Shown here one piece after another: positions 34,588 to 44,499 of a stretch of 64,000 nt of DNA. A program made the translations under genes and the position numbers. The notes under the pieces were generated by a model, which had not been told where the DNA came from, searched no databases, and saw only the letters and a program-made list of their open reading frames with translations. The stretch is from DASWJZ01 sp963846475 (GTDB lineage Bacteria > Pseudomonadota > Alphaproteobacteria > Rhizobiales > Afifellaceae), in contig CAWJVZ010000003.1 of NCBI GenBank assembly GCA_963846475.1, positions 682,001 to 746,000 on the forward strand, written 5' to 3'. The stretch's first letter is position 1. Each line of letters starts with the position of its first letter.

Positions 34588-35610
34588 ATGGACCGGCTGC
34601 GCATCGGCGTCATCGGGCTCGGCTGGTTCGGCGAGATCCATTGCGAGGCCATCGTCGGCGTGCCGAATCTGGAGCTTGCGGCGCTCTGCACGCGCACGCC
34701 GAGAGCCGGCTCGCCGCGCTGGCGCAAGAAATTCGGCGTGAAGAAGACTTATCGCCGACTACCGCGAGCTGCTCGCCGACCCGGACATCGACGCCGTGTC
34801 GATCGTGCACGATGTGGGACCAGCACACCGAGCCGGCCGTCGCCGCGCTCGAAGCCGGCAAGCACGTCTTCCTGGAAAAGCCGATGGCCTAGCACCGTCG
34901 CGGATTGCCAGAAGATCATCGCCGCGTCGAAGGGCGCCAAGGGCATCCTGCAGGTCGGCCATATCTGCCGCTTCAATCCGCGCTACCGCATGGCCAAGCA
35001 GGCGATCGCGGCGGGCCGGATCGGCAAGATCGTCTCGCTGGCCTCGCGCCGCAACATCCCCGCCGCCTGGACGCCGACAATCCTCAACAAGATCGGCCCG
35101 ATCGTCGGCGACGCCATCCACGACACCGACCTGATGCTGTGGTTCACCGGCGACCGGGTGGTCAGCGCCTATGCGCAGACGGTCGACGTGCGCGGCCTGA
35201 AACATCCCGACATCGGCCAGACCATGTACCGCTTCGCCGGCGGCGCGACGGCGACGCTGGAGACGGTCTGGTGCATGCCCGAAAAGACGCCGTTCGACAT
35301 CGACGAGCGCATGACCATCATCGGCACCGAGGGCTTCATCCACGATCCAGGACACGTTCCCGAATCTCGGCATCGTCGGCGCGGAACAAGTTCGCACAGC
35401 CCCGACACGACCTACTGGCCGATGTTCGACGGCGTGCGCGGCGGCGCGCTGCGCGAGGAGTTTTCCTATTTCGCCAGCTGCGCGCTGGAGGGCAGGGCGC
35501 CGGAGATCGGCACGCCGGAGGATGCGATGGCGGCGCTCGAGGCGACGCTCGCGGCGGAGGAATCGGCGCGGACCGGCGAGGTGGTGAGGATCGGGCAGAA
35601 CGCGACGTAG
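34588..35610 (+). CDS. Gfo/Idh/MocA-family oxidoreductase, copy 1, frameshifted
   Basis: A dehydrogenase of about 340 residues. It begins MDRLRIGVIGLGWFGEIHCE (nucleotide-binding loop). EKPM with the catalytic Lys lies at 34875, followed by an inserted base near 34892 that creates a false stop. The catalytic Asp-His region is GDAIHDTDLMLWF. Other frame changes are near 34710-34755, 34806 and 35349-35385. The family oxidises inositols, sugars and related polyols with NAD. It starts 12 bases after the SDR and is followed by a paralogue, so both probably act on one pathway. Confidence 0.85.
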   Translation: MDRLRIGVIGLGWFGEIHCEAIVGVPNLELAALCTRTPRAGSPRWRKKFGVKKTYRRLPRAARRPGHRRRVDRARCGTSTPSRPSPRSKPASTSSWKSRWPSTVADCQKIIAASKGAKGILQVGHICRFNPRYRMAKQAIAAGRIGKIVSLASRRNIPAAWTPTILNKIGPIVGDAIHDTDLMLWFTGDRVVSAYAQTVDVRGLKHPDIGQTMYRFAGGATATLETVWCMPEKTPFDIDERMTIIGTEGFIHDPGHVPESRHRRRGTSSHSPDTTYWPMFDGVRGGALREEFSYFASCALEGRAPEIGTPEDAMAALEATLAAEESARTGEVVRIGQNAT

Positions 35611-35645
35611 CGGCCTCCGCCGCCCAAGAACATCGGGAGGAGAGC

Positions 35646-36690
35646 ATGGCGAGGAAGCGCGTGTTGGTGGTCGGCCTGGGCAACATGGGGATATCCACGC
35701 GCTCGCCTATACGCGCATCCCCGACTACGAGGTGGTGGGCGTGTGCACGCGCCATATCGCCGACAAGAAGCTGCCGGAGGCGCTCGCCGGAGCCAAGCGC
35801 TATACCGACTACGACACCGCGCTCGCCGAGCTGAAGCCCGACGTCGTGTCCGTCAACACGCTGCCCGACACCCATGCCGACTATTCCATCAAGGCGATGG
35901 AAGCCGGCGCCCATGTTTTCGTCGAAAAGCCGCTCGCCGAGAACGTCGAGAGCGCGCAGCGGGTCGTCGACACGGCCAAGCGCACCGGCAAGAAACTGGT
36001 GATCGGCTACATCCTCCGCCAGCACCCGTCCTGGAATCAAATTCATCGAGATCGCCCGAAAACTCGGCACGCCGCTGGTCTTCCGCATGAACCTGAACCA
36101 GCAGTCGAACGGCGAGACCTGGGAATGGCACAAGCGGCTGATGGATTCCTTTCCGCCGATCGTCGATTGCGGCGTCCACTACGTCGACGTCATGTGCCAG
36201 ATGACGCCGGCCAAGCCGGTCCGCGTGCATGCGATCGGCGCGCACCTCACCGACGAGGTGCCGGTGTATAATTACGGCATGCTGCAGGTCGCCTTCGACG
36301 ACGGCTCGGTCGGCTGGTACGAGGCCGGCTGGGGGCCGATGATGAGCGAGACCGCCTTCTTCGTGAAGGACGTGATCGGCCCGAAGGGGTCCGTCTCGAT
36401 CGTCATGGCGGAGAACGGCCGGCAGCGTGAAGTCGGACGACATCAACGCGCATACCAAGACCAACCAGATCCTCTGGCATCATGCCGACATGACGAAGCC
36501 GGACGAGCGCATCGACATGACCGACGAGCCCGACCACGACGCGCTCTGCGAGCGCGAGCAGCGCTATCTCCTGAAGGCGATCGACGAGGACCTCGACCTT
36601 TCCGACCACATGGACGACGGCGTGAAGAGCCTGCGGATCGTCATGGCCGCCGACGAGTCGGTGCGGACGGGGAACGTCGTCCACCTCTGA
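35646..36690 (+). CDS. Gfo/Idh/MocA-family oxidoreductase, copy 2, frameshifted
   Basis: A paralogue of about 347 residues. It starts MARKRVLVVGLGNMGIS, with EKPLAENVESAQ (catalytic Lys) and PPIVDCGVHYVDVMC (Asp-x-x-His pair), ending RTGNVVHL. Frame changes are near 35690, 36038 and 36420. A GGGAGGAGAGC ribosome site precedes the ATG. It is the last gene of the frameshift-rich catabolic block; the next gene, 100 bases on, starts a clean transporter operon. Confidence 0.85.
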
Positions 36691-36700
36691 GGGCAGGCCA

Positions 36701-36728
36701 TTGCACTTGGCCTGAAACTTACTAGGTT
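36701..36728 (+). promoter_or_regulatory. Possible sigma-70 promoter of the sugar transporter operon
   Basis: TTGCAC (36701-36706), a 16-base spacer and TAGGTT (36723-36728), 63 bases before the binding-protein ATG. The -10 match is modest. An 8-base-pair hairpin in the leader follows (36746-36768). Confidence 0.35.
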
Positions 36729-36745
36729 CCAAATAGTTGTGCGCA

Positions 36746-36768
36746 CGCCCTCAGGAGAATTGAGGGCG
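36746..36768 (+). promoter_or_regulatory. Inverted repeat in the leader of the sugar transporter operon
   Basis: CGCCCTCA and TGAGGGCG pair perfectly around a seven-base loop (GGAGAAT). It lies 24 bases upstream of the start codon and could be a repressor operator or a leader hairpin. No T-run follows, so it is not an intrinsic terminator. Confidence 0.45.
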
Positions 36769-36791
36769 ACAAGCCAACGGGAGGAAGAAGA

Positions 36792-37766
36792 ATGAATAGA
36801 CGTTTTGTTCTGAAATTGAGCGCCGGAGCGGCGGCCGTGGCATTCGGAGCGGGTCTCGCCTTCGCCGCCCCGCCGACCCTGGAGAAGAAGGACAGCTACA
36901 AGGTCGGCTTCGCCCAGACGGAAAGCAACAATCCGTGGCGCATCGCCGAGACCAAGAGCATGCAGGACATCGCCGAATCCTGCGGCTGGCAGCTCGTCTA
37001 CACGGATGCCGCCGGCTCGGCCGCCAAGCAGGTGGCCGACGTGGATTCGATGATCGCCCAGGGCGTCGACGTGATCTTCCTGCCGCCGCGCGAAGAGCAG
37101 CCGCTGCTGCCGGCGGTGATGCGCGCCAAGCAGGCCGGCATCCCCGTCTTCCTGATTGACCGCAGCGTCGACCCGAACGTCGCCAAGCCCGGTGAGGACT
37201 ACGTCACCTTCATCGGCTCCGACTTCGTCGACCAGGGCCGCCGCGCGGCCGAATGGCTGGTCGAGGCGACCGGCGGCAAAGGCACGATCATCGAGCTGGA
37301 AGGCACCACCGGCTCGTCGCCGGCCAATGACCGCAAGAAGGGTTTTGACGACGTCATTGCCCAGCACCCGGAGATGAAGATCGTCGCTTCGCAGACCGGC
37401 GATTTCGCCCGCGACAAGGGCCGCACCGTCATGGAGACGCTGCTGCAGGCGCACCCGGACGCGACGGCCGTTTACGCGCATAACGACGAGATGGCGATCG
37501 GCGCGATCCAGGCGCTCGAAGCAGCCGGCCGGAAGCCGGGTCAGGACATCACCGTCGTGTCGATCGACGGCACCCGCGATGCGCTGCAGGCCATCATCGA
37601 CGGCAAGATGGGCGCCACGGTGGAATCGAGCCCGTTCTTCGGCCCGATCTCCTGCGAGACCATGAAGAAATACGCAGAGGGCCAGCCCATCGAGCCGTGG
37701 GTGAAGGTCGAGGACCGCATGTTCACCAAGGACAACGCGGCCGAACACGTCGACGAAGCGTATTGA
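36792..37766 (+). CDS. Sugar ABC transporter substrate-binding protein (YtfQ/ribose-binding type)
   Basis: A 324-residue periplasmic binding protein with signal MNRRFVLKLSAGAAAVAFG and cleavage near AFAAPP. The type I fold motifs are YKVGFAQTESNNPWRIAE, DVIFLPPREEQPL, FLIDRSVD and AVYAHNDEMAIGAIQALE. The QTESNNPWR stretch resembles the galactofuranose-binding YtfQ, suggesting a furanose ligand. It is followed by a strong hairpin and then by the ATPase and two permeases, the same order as in ytfQRT-yjfF. The ribosome site GGGAGGAAG is near-perfect. Confidence 0.92.
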   Translation: MNRRFVLKLSAGAAAVAFGAGLAFAAPPTLEKKDSYKVGFAQTESNNPWRIAETKSMQDIAESCGWQLVYTDAAGSAAKQVADVDSMIAQGVDVIFLPPREEQPLLPAVMRAKQAGIPVFLIDRSVDPNVAKPGEDYVTFIGSDFVDQGRRAAEWLVEATGGKGTIIELEGTTGSSPANDRKKGFDDVIAQHPEMKIVASQTGDFARDKGRTVMETLLQAHPDATAVYAHNDEMAIGAIQALEAAGRKPGQDITVVSIDGTRDALQAIIDGKMGATVESSPFFGPISCETMKKYAEGQPIEPWVKVEDRMFTKDNAAEHVDEAY

Positions 37767-37780
37767 CCTGATTGCACCAT

Positions 37781-37813
37781 GCTGAAGCCGGCCATTGCCG
37801 GCTTCAGCCTTTT
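37781..37813 (+). terminator. Intrinsic terminator-like hairpin between binding-protein and ATPase genes
   Basis: GCTGAAGCCGGC (37781-37792), a CATT loop and GCCGGCTTCAGC (37797-37808) form a perfect 12-base-pair stem, followed by CTTTTC. It would end most transcripts after the binding-protein gene and let a fraction read on into the transporter genes. Confidence 0.8.
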
Positions 37814-37834
37814 CTGAGGCTGCGACGCTCGGCA

Positions 37835-39358
37835 ATGCGCGACCTCCTTCTCAGCATGCGCGGCATCGACAAGGCGTTCGCCGGCGTTCCGGCGCTGGTC
37901 GCGGCCGATCTCGGCGTGGCGCGCGGCGAAGTGCACGCGCTGATCGGCCAGAACGGCGCCGGCAAATCGACGCTTATCAAGATCCTCACCGGCGCCTATC
38001 GCCGCGACGGGGGCGACATCCTCTTCGACGGTAAGCCGGTGTCGTTCGCCAGCCCCCGGAGCGCCCAGGAGGCCGGCATCAGCACGATCTACCAGGAGAT
38101 CAACCTGGTGCCGCTCCGCAGCGTCACGGAAAACGTCTGCCTCGGCTATGAGCCGCGCCGGGCAGGCCTGATCGACTGGCGGGCCGCCAATACACGCACG
38201 CGGGAAATCCTGGCGCGCTTCGGCGTCGACATCGACGTCACCCGCCGGCTCGGCGAATACAACACCGCCATCCAGCAGATGGTGGCGATCGCCCGCGCCG
38301 TCTCCCTCGACGCCAGGCTCGTCGTCATGGACGAGCCGACGTCGTCGCTGGACGACCGGGAAGTCGGGATCCTCTTCAACGTCATCCGCGAGCTGAAGGC
38401 TTCCGGCGTCGCCATCGTCTATATCAGCCACTACCTCGACGAGCTGTTTCAAGTCTGCGACCGGGTCACGGTGATGCGGGACGGGCGGACGATCGAAACG
38501 CAGGACATCGCCGAGGCGCGCAAGCTGAACCTCATCGCCGCCATGCTTGGGCGCCGGGTGGAGGATATCGAGGCGGCCGGCATGACGGATTTCTCCGCCG
38601 GCGAGGCACGCGTCGGTGAGACGATGCTCGGCGTGGAGCACCTCGCCACCGGCCCAAAACTCCGCGACGTGAGCTTCATCCTGCATCGCGGCGAGATCGT
38701 CGGCCTCGCCGGCCTCCTCGGCTCGGGCCGGACGGAGGTGGCGCGTGCCGTCTTCGGCATCGACTCCGCTGTTTCGGGGAGCGTGCGCGTCACCGGCAGG
38801 GCCGCCCAGGTCGACGATCCGCGCGAAGCCATCCGAGCAGGGCTCGGCTTCCTCACCGAGGATCGCAAGGCGGACGGCATCGTGCCGGAGCTTTCAGTCC
38901 GGGAAAATCTCACCTTGGCGCTGCTGCCGCGGCTGACTCGCGCCGGCCGCATCCGCGAGGCGGACGAGCGAAAGATCGTCGAGCGATTCATCCAGGCGCT
39001 CGGCATCAAGACGTCCGGCATGGAGCAGCCGGTCCGCGAGCTTTCCGGCGGCAACCAGCAAAAGGTCCTCTTGGCGCGCTGGCTCGCCACCGAGCCGCGG
39101 CTCCTGATCCTTGACGAGCCGACGCGCGGCGTCGACGTTGGAGCCAAGCGCGAGATCCAGACGATCATCCGCGAACTCGCCGACAAGGGGCTGGCGGTCC
39201 TGATGATCTCGTCGGAATTCGAAGAGCTGGTGGAAGGCGCCGACCGGGTGGTCGTGCTGCGCGACGGCGTCTCGGTTGCCGAGTTCCGCAATCCCGGCAT
39301 CACCGAGGACGCGCTGGTGAGCGCGATCGCCCAGCACAGGCAGCCGGAGGCTGCATGA
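37835..39358 (+). CDS. Sugar ABC transporter ATP-binding protein (two-domain, YtfR-like)
   Basis: A two-domain CUT2 ATPase of about 507 residues. Domain 1 has Walker A GQNGAGKSTLIK, signature-like EYNTAIQQMVAIARA and Walker B VVMDEPTSSLD. Domain 2 has the degenerate Walker A GLLGSGRTEV, signature LSGGNQQKVLLARW and Walker B LLILDEPTRGVD. The ATG at 37835 was chosen over an upstream ATG inside the hairpin region, because the conserved start MRDLLLSMRGIDKAF begins there. It overlaps the next permease gene by four bases (ATGA). Confidence 0.93.
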   Translation: MRDLLLSMRGIDKAFAGVPALVAADLGVARGEVHALIGQNGAGKSTLIKILTGAYRRDGGDILFDGKPVSFASPRSAQEAGISTIYQEINLVPLRSVTENVCLGYEPRRAGLIDWRAANTRTREILARFGVDIDVTRRLGEYNTAIQQMVAIARAVSLDARLVVMDEPTSSLDDREVGILFNVIRELKASGVAIVYISHYLDELFQVCDRVTVMRDGRTIETQDIAEARKLNLIAAMLGRRVEDIEAAGMTDFSAGEARVGETMLGVEHLATGPKLRDVSFILHRGEIVGLAGLLGSGRTEVARAVFGIDSAVSGSVRVTGRAAQVDDPREAIRAGLGFLTEDRKADGIVPELSVRENLTLALLPRLTRAGRIREADERKIVERFIQALGIKTSGMEQPVRELSGGNQQKVLLARWLATEPRLLILDEPTRGVDVGAKREIQTIIRELADKGLAVLMISSEFEELVEGADRVVVLRDGVSVAEFRNPGITEDALVSAIAQHRQPEAA

Positions 39359-40359
39359 CCGAGCGGGCCGAGCGCAGCGTCGGCGGCTCGAGCATAGTGG
39401 CCGCCCTGCCGGCCTGGATGCGCACGCTGGGCGCACACGGCACCCTGATCGCGCTGGTGCTGCTGCTCCTGTTCAATATTGCGGTCACGCCCAACTTTTT
39501 GCAGCTGCAGACGCTCTACGTGAACCTGACGCAGGTCTCCACGATCGCCATCGTTGCCATCGGCATGACGCTGGTGATCGCGACCGGTGGCATCGACCTC
39601 TCCGTCGGCGCCATGATGGCGCTTTCCGGTGCGCTGGCGCCGCTCATCTTCACCTCGTCTTTCGGGCAGGCCAATCCGGAGCTCGGCCTGACGCTGGCCA
39701 TCGTCCTCCCCATCATGGCCGCCGCGGCAGGCGGCGTCTTCAACGGCGCGCTGGTCAGCTACCTGCATATCCAGCCGATCATCGCGACCTTGATCCTGTT
39801 CATCACCGGGCGCGGCATTGCCCAGGTGCTGACCAACGGCAATCTGCAGACTTTCAGTAACCCGGAATTCAGCTTCCTCGGGACGGGGCGCGTGCTTGGC
39901 CTTCCTGTCCAGGCGCTGATCGCAATCGGGCTCGGTCTCGGCGCGGCCTGGCTGGTGAGCCGCACCGTCTACGGCCGCTATCTGCTCGCCGTCGGCGGCA
40001 ACGAGCGGGCCGCAAAACTGTCGGGCGTCCCGGTGAAGGCGGTGAAGATCGCCACCTACACGATCTGCGCTGCGCTGGCGGGCGTTGCCGGGCTGATCGT
40101 CTCGGCCATCAATTCCGCCTCGGACGCCAACCAGACGGGCCAGCTGATGGAGCTCGACGCCATCGCGGCAGCCGTCGTGGGCGGGGCGGCGCTGTCGGGC
40201 GGTCGCGCCCCCGTCCTCGGCGCCATTCTTGGCGCCGCCATCATCCAGCTCGTCCGCTATACCCTCCTTGCCAACGGCGTGCCCGACGCGGCGGCGCTGA
40301 TCGTCAAGGCGGGCATCATCGTTGCCGCCGTCTATCTGCAGCAGGGGAGGAAGGAATGA
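39355..40359 (+). CDS. Sugar ABC transporter permease (YtfT-like)
   Basis: A 334-residue BPD_transp_2 permease with about nine hydrophobic helices. The conserved family motif GMTLVIATGGIDLSVGAMMA is intact, and GGNERAAKLSGVPVKAVK is the cytoplasmic coupling loop. It starts in an ATGA overlap with the ATPase gene and ends in another with the second permease gene. Two non-identical permeases in one operon are the rule for YtfT/YjfF-type transporters, which form heterodimers. Confidence 0.92.
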   Translation: MTERAERSVGGSSIVAALPAWMRTLGAHGTLIALVLLLLFNIAVTPNFLQLQTLYVNLTQVSTIAIVAIGMTLVIATGGIDLSVGAMMALSGALAPLIFTSSFGQANPELGLTLAIVLPIMAAAAGGVFNGALVSYLHIQPIIATLILFITGRGIAQVLTNGNLQTFSNPEFSFLGTGRVLGLPVQALIAIGLGLGAAWLVSRTVYGRYLLAVGGNERAAKLSGVPVKAVKIATYTICAALAGVAGLIVSAINSASDANQTGQLMELDAIAAAVVGGAALSGGRAPVLGAILGAAIIQLVRYTLLANGVPDAAALIVKAGIIVAAVYLQQGRKE

Positions 40360-41372
40360 GCGCCCCTGTCGCGCCTGCCAACGCGCTGGACCTGCGCGGC
40401 TTCATCCGCCGCGGCAGCGGGCTGCGCTCGCAGAGCGTCTGGGTGGCGCTGCTGCTCCTGATCCTGTTCGCGACCTTCCGCTACGAGCGGTTCCTGACCG
40501 AATACAACATCCTCTCCTTCCTCAGCTACAATTCCATGTTCGTGCTGATCTCGATCGGCATGTGCTTCGTCATCATGACCGGCGGCATCGACCTTTCGGT
40601 CGGCTCGGTCGCTGCCCTGTCGAGCGTCGCCGCCGCTCTCCTGAGCCATCACGGGCTGATCGTCGCCCTCCCGGCAGGGGTCGCCGTCGGATTCGCCATG
40701 GGCGTGCTGAATGCCTTCATCATCATCAAGCTCAGGATCGTGCCGTTCATCGCCACCCTCGCCACCATGCTTGCGGCGCGCGGCATGGGGCTCGTGCTCG
40801 CCAATAACCAGACCGTCTCCGTCTCCTGGGAAAGCGATTTCACCATGCTCGGCATGGGCAAGGCAGCCGGCCTGCTGCCGTGGCCGGTCCTGATCGCCTT
40901 CGGGGTATTCCTGGCCGCGTGGCTTCTTCTGGAGAAGACATCGTTCGGCCGCACCGTGCTTGCCGTCGGCGGCGGCGAAGAGGCGTCGCGCCTCATGGGG
41001 CTGAAGGTCAACAAGGCCGTCGCGGGCGCCTACATCCTGAGCGGCGCCTGCGCCGGCCTTGCCGGCGTATTCTTGGCCTCCGGCTTCGGGGCAGGCCAGC
41101 CGCTGGAGGGACTTGGCTGGGAGTTGTCGGCGATCGCCTCCGTCGTGGTCGGCGGCACGCTGCTGACCGGCGGCCTGGGCTCGATTCCGGCCACCGTCGC
41201 CGGCGCTCTGCTGCTCGGGCTGATCTTCAACATCCTCAATTTCGAGAACGGCCGCGGCACGATCAGCCTCAGCGCCTATTGGCAATCCGTGATCCGCGGG
41301 GCATTCCTCTTCATCGTCGTGGTGCTGCAGGCGCGATTCTCTTTCCGCCGCCTCGCCGGCAGGAAAACCTGA
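40356..41372 (+). CDS. Sugar ABC transporter permease (YjfF-like)
   Basis: A 338-residue partner permease of the same family: GMCFVIMTGGIDLSVGSVAA and the coupling loop GGGEEASRLMGLKVNKA. The N-terminus has a 25-residue cytoplasmic tail before helix 1 (SVWVALLLLILFATFRYERF). Together with the preceding permease it would form the channel for the YtfQ-like binding protein. The operon is followed after 46 bases by the enolase-superfamily gene, probably a catabolic step for the imported sugar or its acid. Confidence 0.92.
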   Translation: MSAPVAPANALDLRGFIRRGSGLRSQSVWVALLLLILFATFRYERFLTEYNILSFLSYNSMFVLISIGMCFVIMTGGIDLSVGSVAALSSVAAALLSHHGLIVALPAGVAVGFAMGVLNAFIIIKLRIVPFIATLATMLAARGMGLVLANNQTVSVSWESDFTMLGMGKAAGLLPWPVLIAFGVFLAAWLLLEKTSFGRTVLAVGGGEEASRLMGLKVNKAVAGAYILSGACAGLAGVFLASGFGAGQPLEGLGWELSAIASVVVGGTLLTGGLGSIPATVAGALLLGLIFNILNFENGRGTISLSAYWQSVIRGAFLFIVVVLQARFSFRRLAGRKT

Positions 41373-41418
41373 GCCGGATGCTCCTCCCCTCAATCGGAAG
41401 ATCGGAAAGCCAAATCTG

Positions 41419-42507
<1,089 letters not shown>

Positions 42508-42520
42508 TGCCGCATGCGGG

Positions 42521-44440
42521 TCAGGGCTGCCTGGCTGCGCTGGACTCAGGGAGGCTGACCTCAAACTCGCAGACGACGCCTGTCGGAGCAAAGATGAGGC
42601 GGACTGCCCCGTCCTGATCCTGACCCAGGCTCCGCTCGATGAGGCGCGATCCGAAGCCGCGCCGCTTCGGCTCCTCCACACGCGGTCCGCCCGATTCCGC
42701 CCAGCGAAGTCGCAGCAGCGCGGATGCGGATGCCTCGATCGACCAATGGACACGGACACGGCCGTGCGGACTGGAAAGCGAGCCGTATTTCACCGCGTTG
42801 GTGGCGAGCTCCTGCAGCGCCATGGCGAAGGTAAGCGCCAGCGAAGGAGGCAGCCTCACCTCCGGTCCTTCGACGAGGAACGCCTTTTCGCCGTGGCTCC
42901 GGTACGGCTCGATCGCCTGCTCCACGATGTCGCGCAGCGACGCGCTCTCCCAGCTCTCCCGCGTCAGCACGTCGTGCGCGCGGGCGAGCGCCATGAGACG
43001 CGCCTCGAAGGCGTCCTTTGCCTCGTTCGCATCGGGCGCGTTGCGCAGAGTCTGCGCGGCGACCGACTGCACGATCGCCAGCGTGTTCTTCACGCGATGA
43101 TTGAGCTCGTGGATCAGGAGCTGCTGGCGCTCCTGGGCGATCTTCACGTCCGAGACGTCGACGGCGCAGCCGGTGTAGCCGAGGAATGCGCCGGCATCGT
43201 CCAGCCGCGCCACGCCCTCGCAGCGGAGCGAGCGAATCTCGCCGTCCCTGCCGAAGACGCGCACCTCCGTCCGGAACGGCCGGCGCGCCTTGAAGGATTT
43301 TACAAACGTCGTGGAGAACGCATCGACGTCCTCGGGGTGCACGACGCTGCGCCAGCCCTTGCCGAACATATTCTTGGCCGGGCGCCCGAACACGTAGTCG
43401 AAGTGCATATTGGCGAAGGTCACTTCTCCCTCGACGTCAGTCATCCAGATCAGCGCCGGCGCGCTGTCGGCCATGTGGCGGAAGCGCGCCTCGCTCTCGC
43501 GGAGCGCCGCCTCGGCCTGTTTGCGCCGCGTCACGTCGAGGATCGCTCCGACGGTGCGCGTCACGCGTCCCGTGGCGTCGCGAACTGCAAGGCCGCGCTG
43601 CCACACCCAGACCCAGCTGCCGTTCTCGTGCCGCACGCGGAATTCGAGATCGAGCTCCGCGGTCCTGCCGGCGAACAGCGCCTCGAGCGTATGGTGGAAG
43701 CGCGGCGCGTCCTCCGGGTGGATGCGGCTGAACCACCAGTCGCGCGTCGGCTCGTGGTCCTCCGGCCGCACGCCGAGCATCTCGTAGGCGCGGGGCGCCC
43801 GGTAGGCATAGCCGGTCTCAAGGTCCGTCTCGTAGGCGGCCCCGTGGAATGCGGTGACGGCGAGCCGGTAGCGCTCTTCGCTTTCCGCCAGGGCGGCCGC
43901 CGTCCGCTTCTGATCGGTCACATCGAGGAGCGTGCCAACGCCGCGCACCGGGTTGCCTTGGCTGTCGAACGAGATTTGGCCCTTGATCAGCACCCAGCGC
44001 TCGGCGCCGTCGTCGAACCGCACGATCCGGCACTCGACCTCGTAGCGGCCGTCGCCGCTCGGCTGATAGGCGGCCCGGTAGCGGTCATAGACCCAGTCTC
44101 GATCGTCGGGATGGATCAGCGTGGCGAAGAAGTCGGGATCGGCCTGAAGATTGTCCGGCAGGCCGCATATGCTGCGGAACTCCTTCGACCAGTTCCGTTC
44201 GCCGGTGACCGCATTGACGTCCCAGGTGCCGATGCCCGTCGCCTCGATGGCGAGCCGCAGCCGCTCCTCGTTCTGACGCAGGTCGGACTGGGTCTGCCGA
44301 TCCGTCACATCACCCGCCACAGCCAATTGTTCTCGCCCCGGTGGTCTGTTGCCTGATCCCAACAGTTCGATTTCCGGCAGAATCCCCGACGCATAGAGAC
44401 AGCCGCTCGCCGAAACCGCAAGTCGCCGCACTTGTTCCAT
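42521..44440 (-). CDS. HWE-family sensor histidine kinase with three PAS domains
   Basis: A 639-residue soluble kinase. Three PAS/PAC units are at about residues 60-175, 190-305 and 315-430, each ending in a PAC-like line (GTLLDVTDQKR, GAILDVTRRKQ, CAVDVSDVKIAQ). The dimerisation/phosphoacceptor region ELNHRVKNTLAIVQS (His near 446) and the ATPase part (MALQELATNAVKYG, then GFGSRLIERSL) are of the HWE/HisKA_2 class. No transmembrane segment is seen. The first 50 residues look like the tail of a further PAS. Kinases of this class often feed the PhyR/EcfG general stress pathway in alphaproteobacteria; no response regulator is adjacent. Confidence 0.92.
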   Translation of the reverse strand: MEQVRRLAVSASGCLYASGILPEIELLGSGNRPPGREQLAVAGDVTDRQTQSDLRQNEERLRLAIEATGIGTWDVNAVTGERNWSKEFRSICGLPDNLQADPDFFATLIHPDDRDWVYDRYRAAYQPSGDGRYEVECRIVRFDDGAERWVLIKGQISFDSQGNPVRGVGTLLDVTDQKRTAAALAESEERYRLAVTAFHGAAYETDLETGYAYRAPRAYEMLGVRPEDHEPTRDWWFSRIHPEDAPRFHHTLEALFAGRTAELDLEFRVRHENGSWVWVWQRGLAVRDATGRVTRTVGAILDVTRRKQAEAALRESEARFRHMADSAPALIWMTDVEGEVTFANMHFDYVFGRPAKNMFGKGWRSVVHPEDVDAFSTTFVKSFKARRPFRTEVRVFGRDGEIRSLRCEGVARLDDAGAFLGYTGCAVDVSDVKIAQERQQLLIHELNHRVKNTLAIVQSVAAQTLRNAPDANEAKDAFEARLMALARAHDVLTRESWESASLRDIVEQAIEPYRSHGEKAFLVEGPEVRLPPSLALTFAMALQELATNAVKYGSLSSPHGRVRVHWSIEASASALLRLRWAESGGPRVEEPKRRGFGSRLIERSLGQDQDGAVRLIFAPTGVVCEFEVSLPESSAARQP

Positions 44441-44499
44441 GCATGCTGGACAGGCGGGTTCGGGCGGTCTAGTCGGGGCCGCCGCGCGTTCGCCTCCGC

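Noticed and set aside
37772..37834. Upstream ATG as start of the YtfR-like ATPase
   Set aside because: The added 21 residues are encoded by the terminator-like hairpin and are not part of the conserved protein start.
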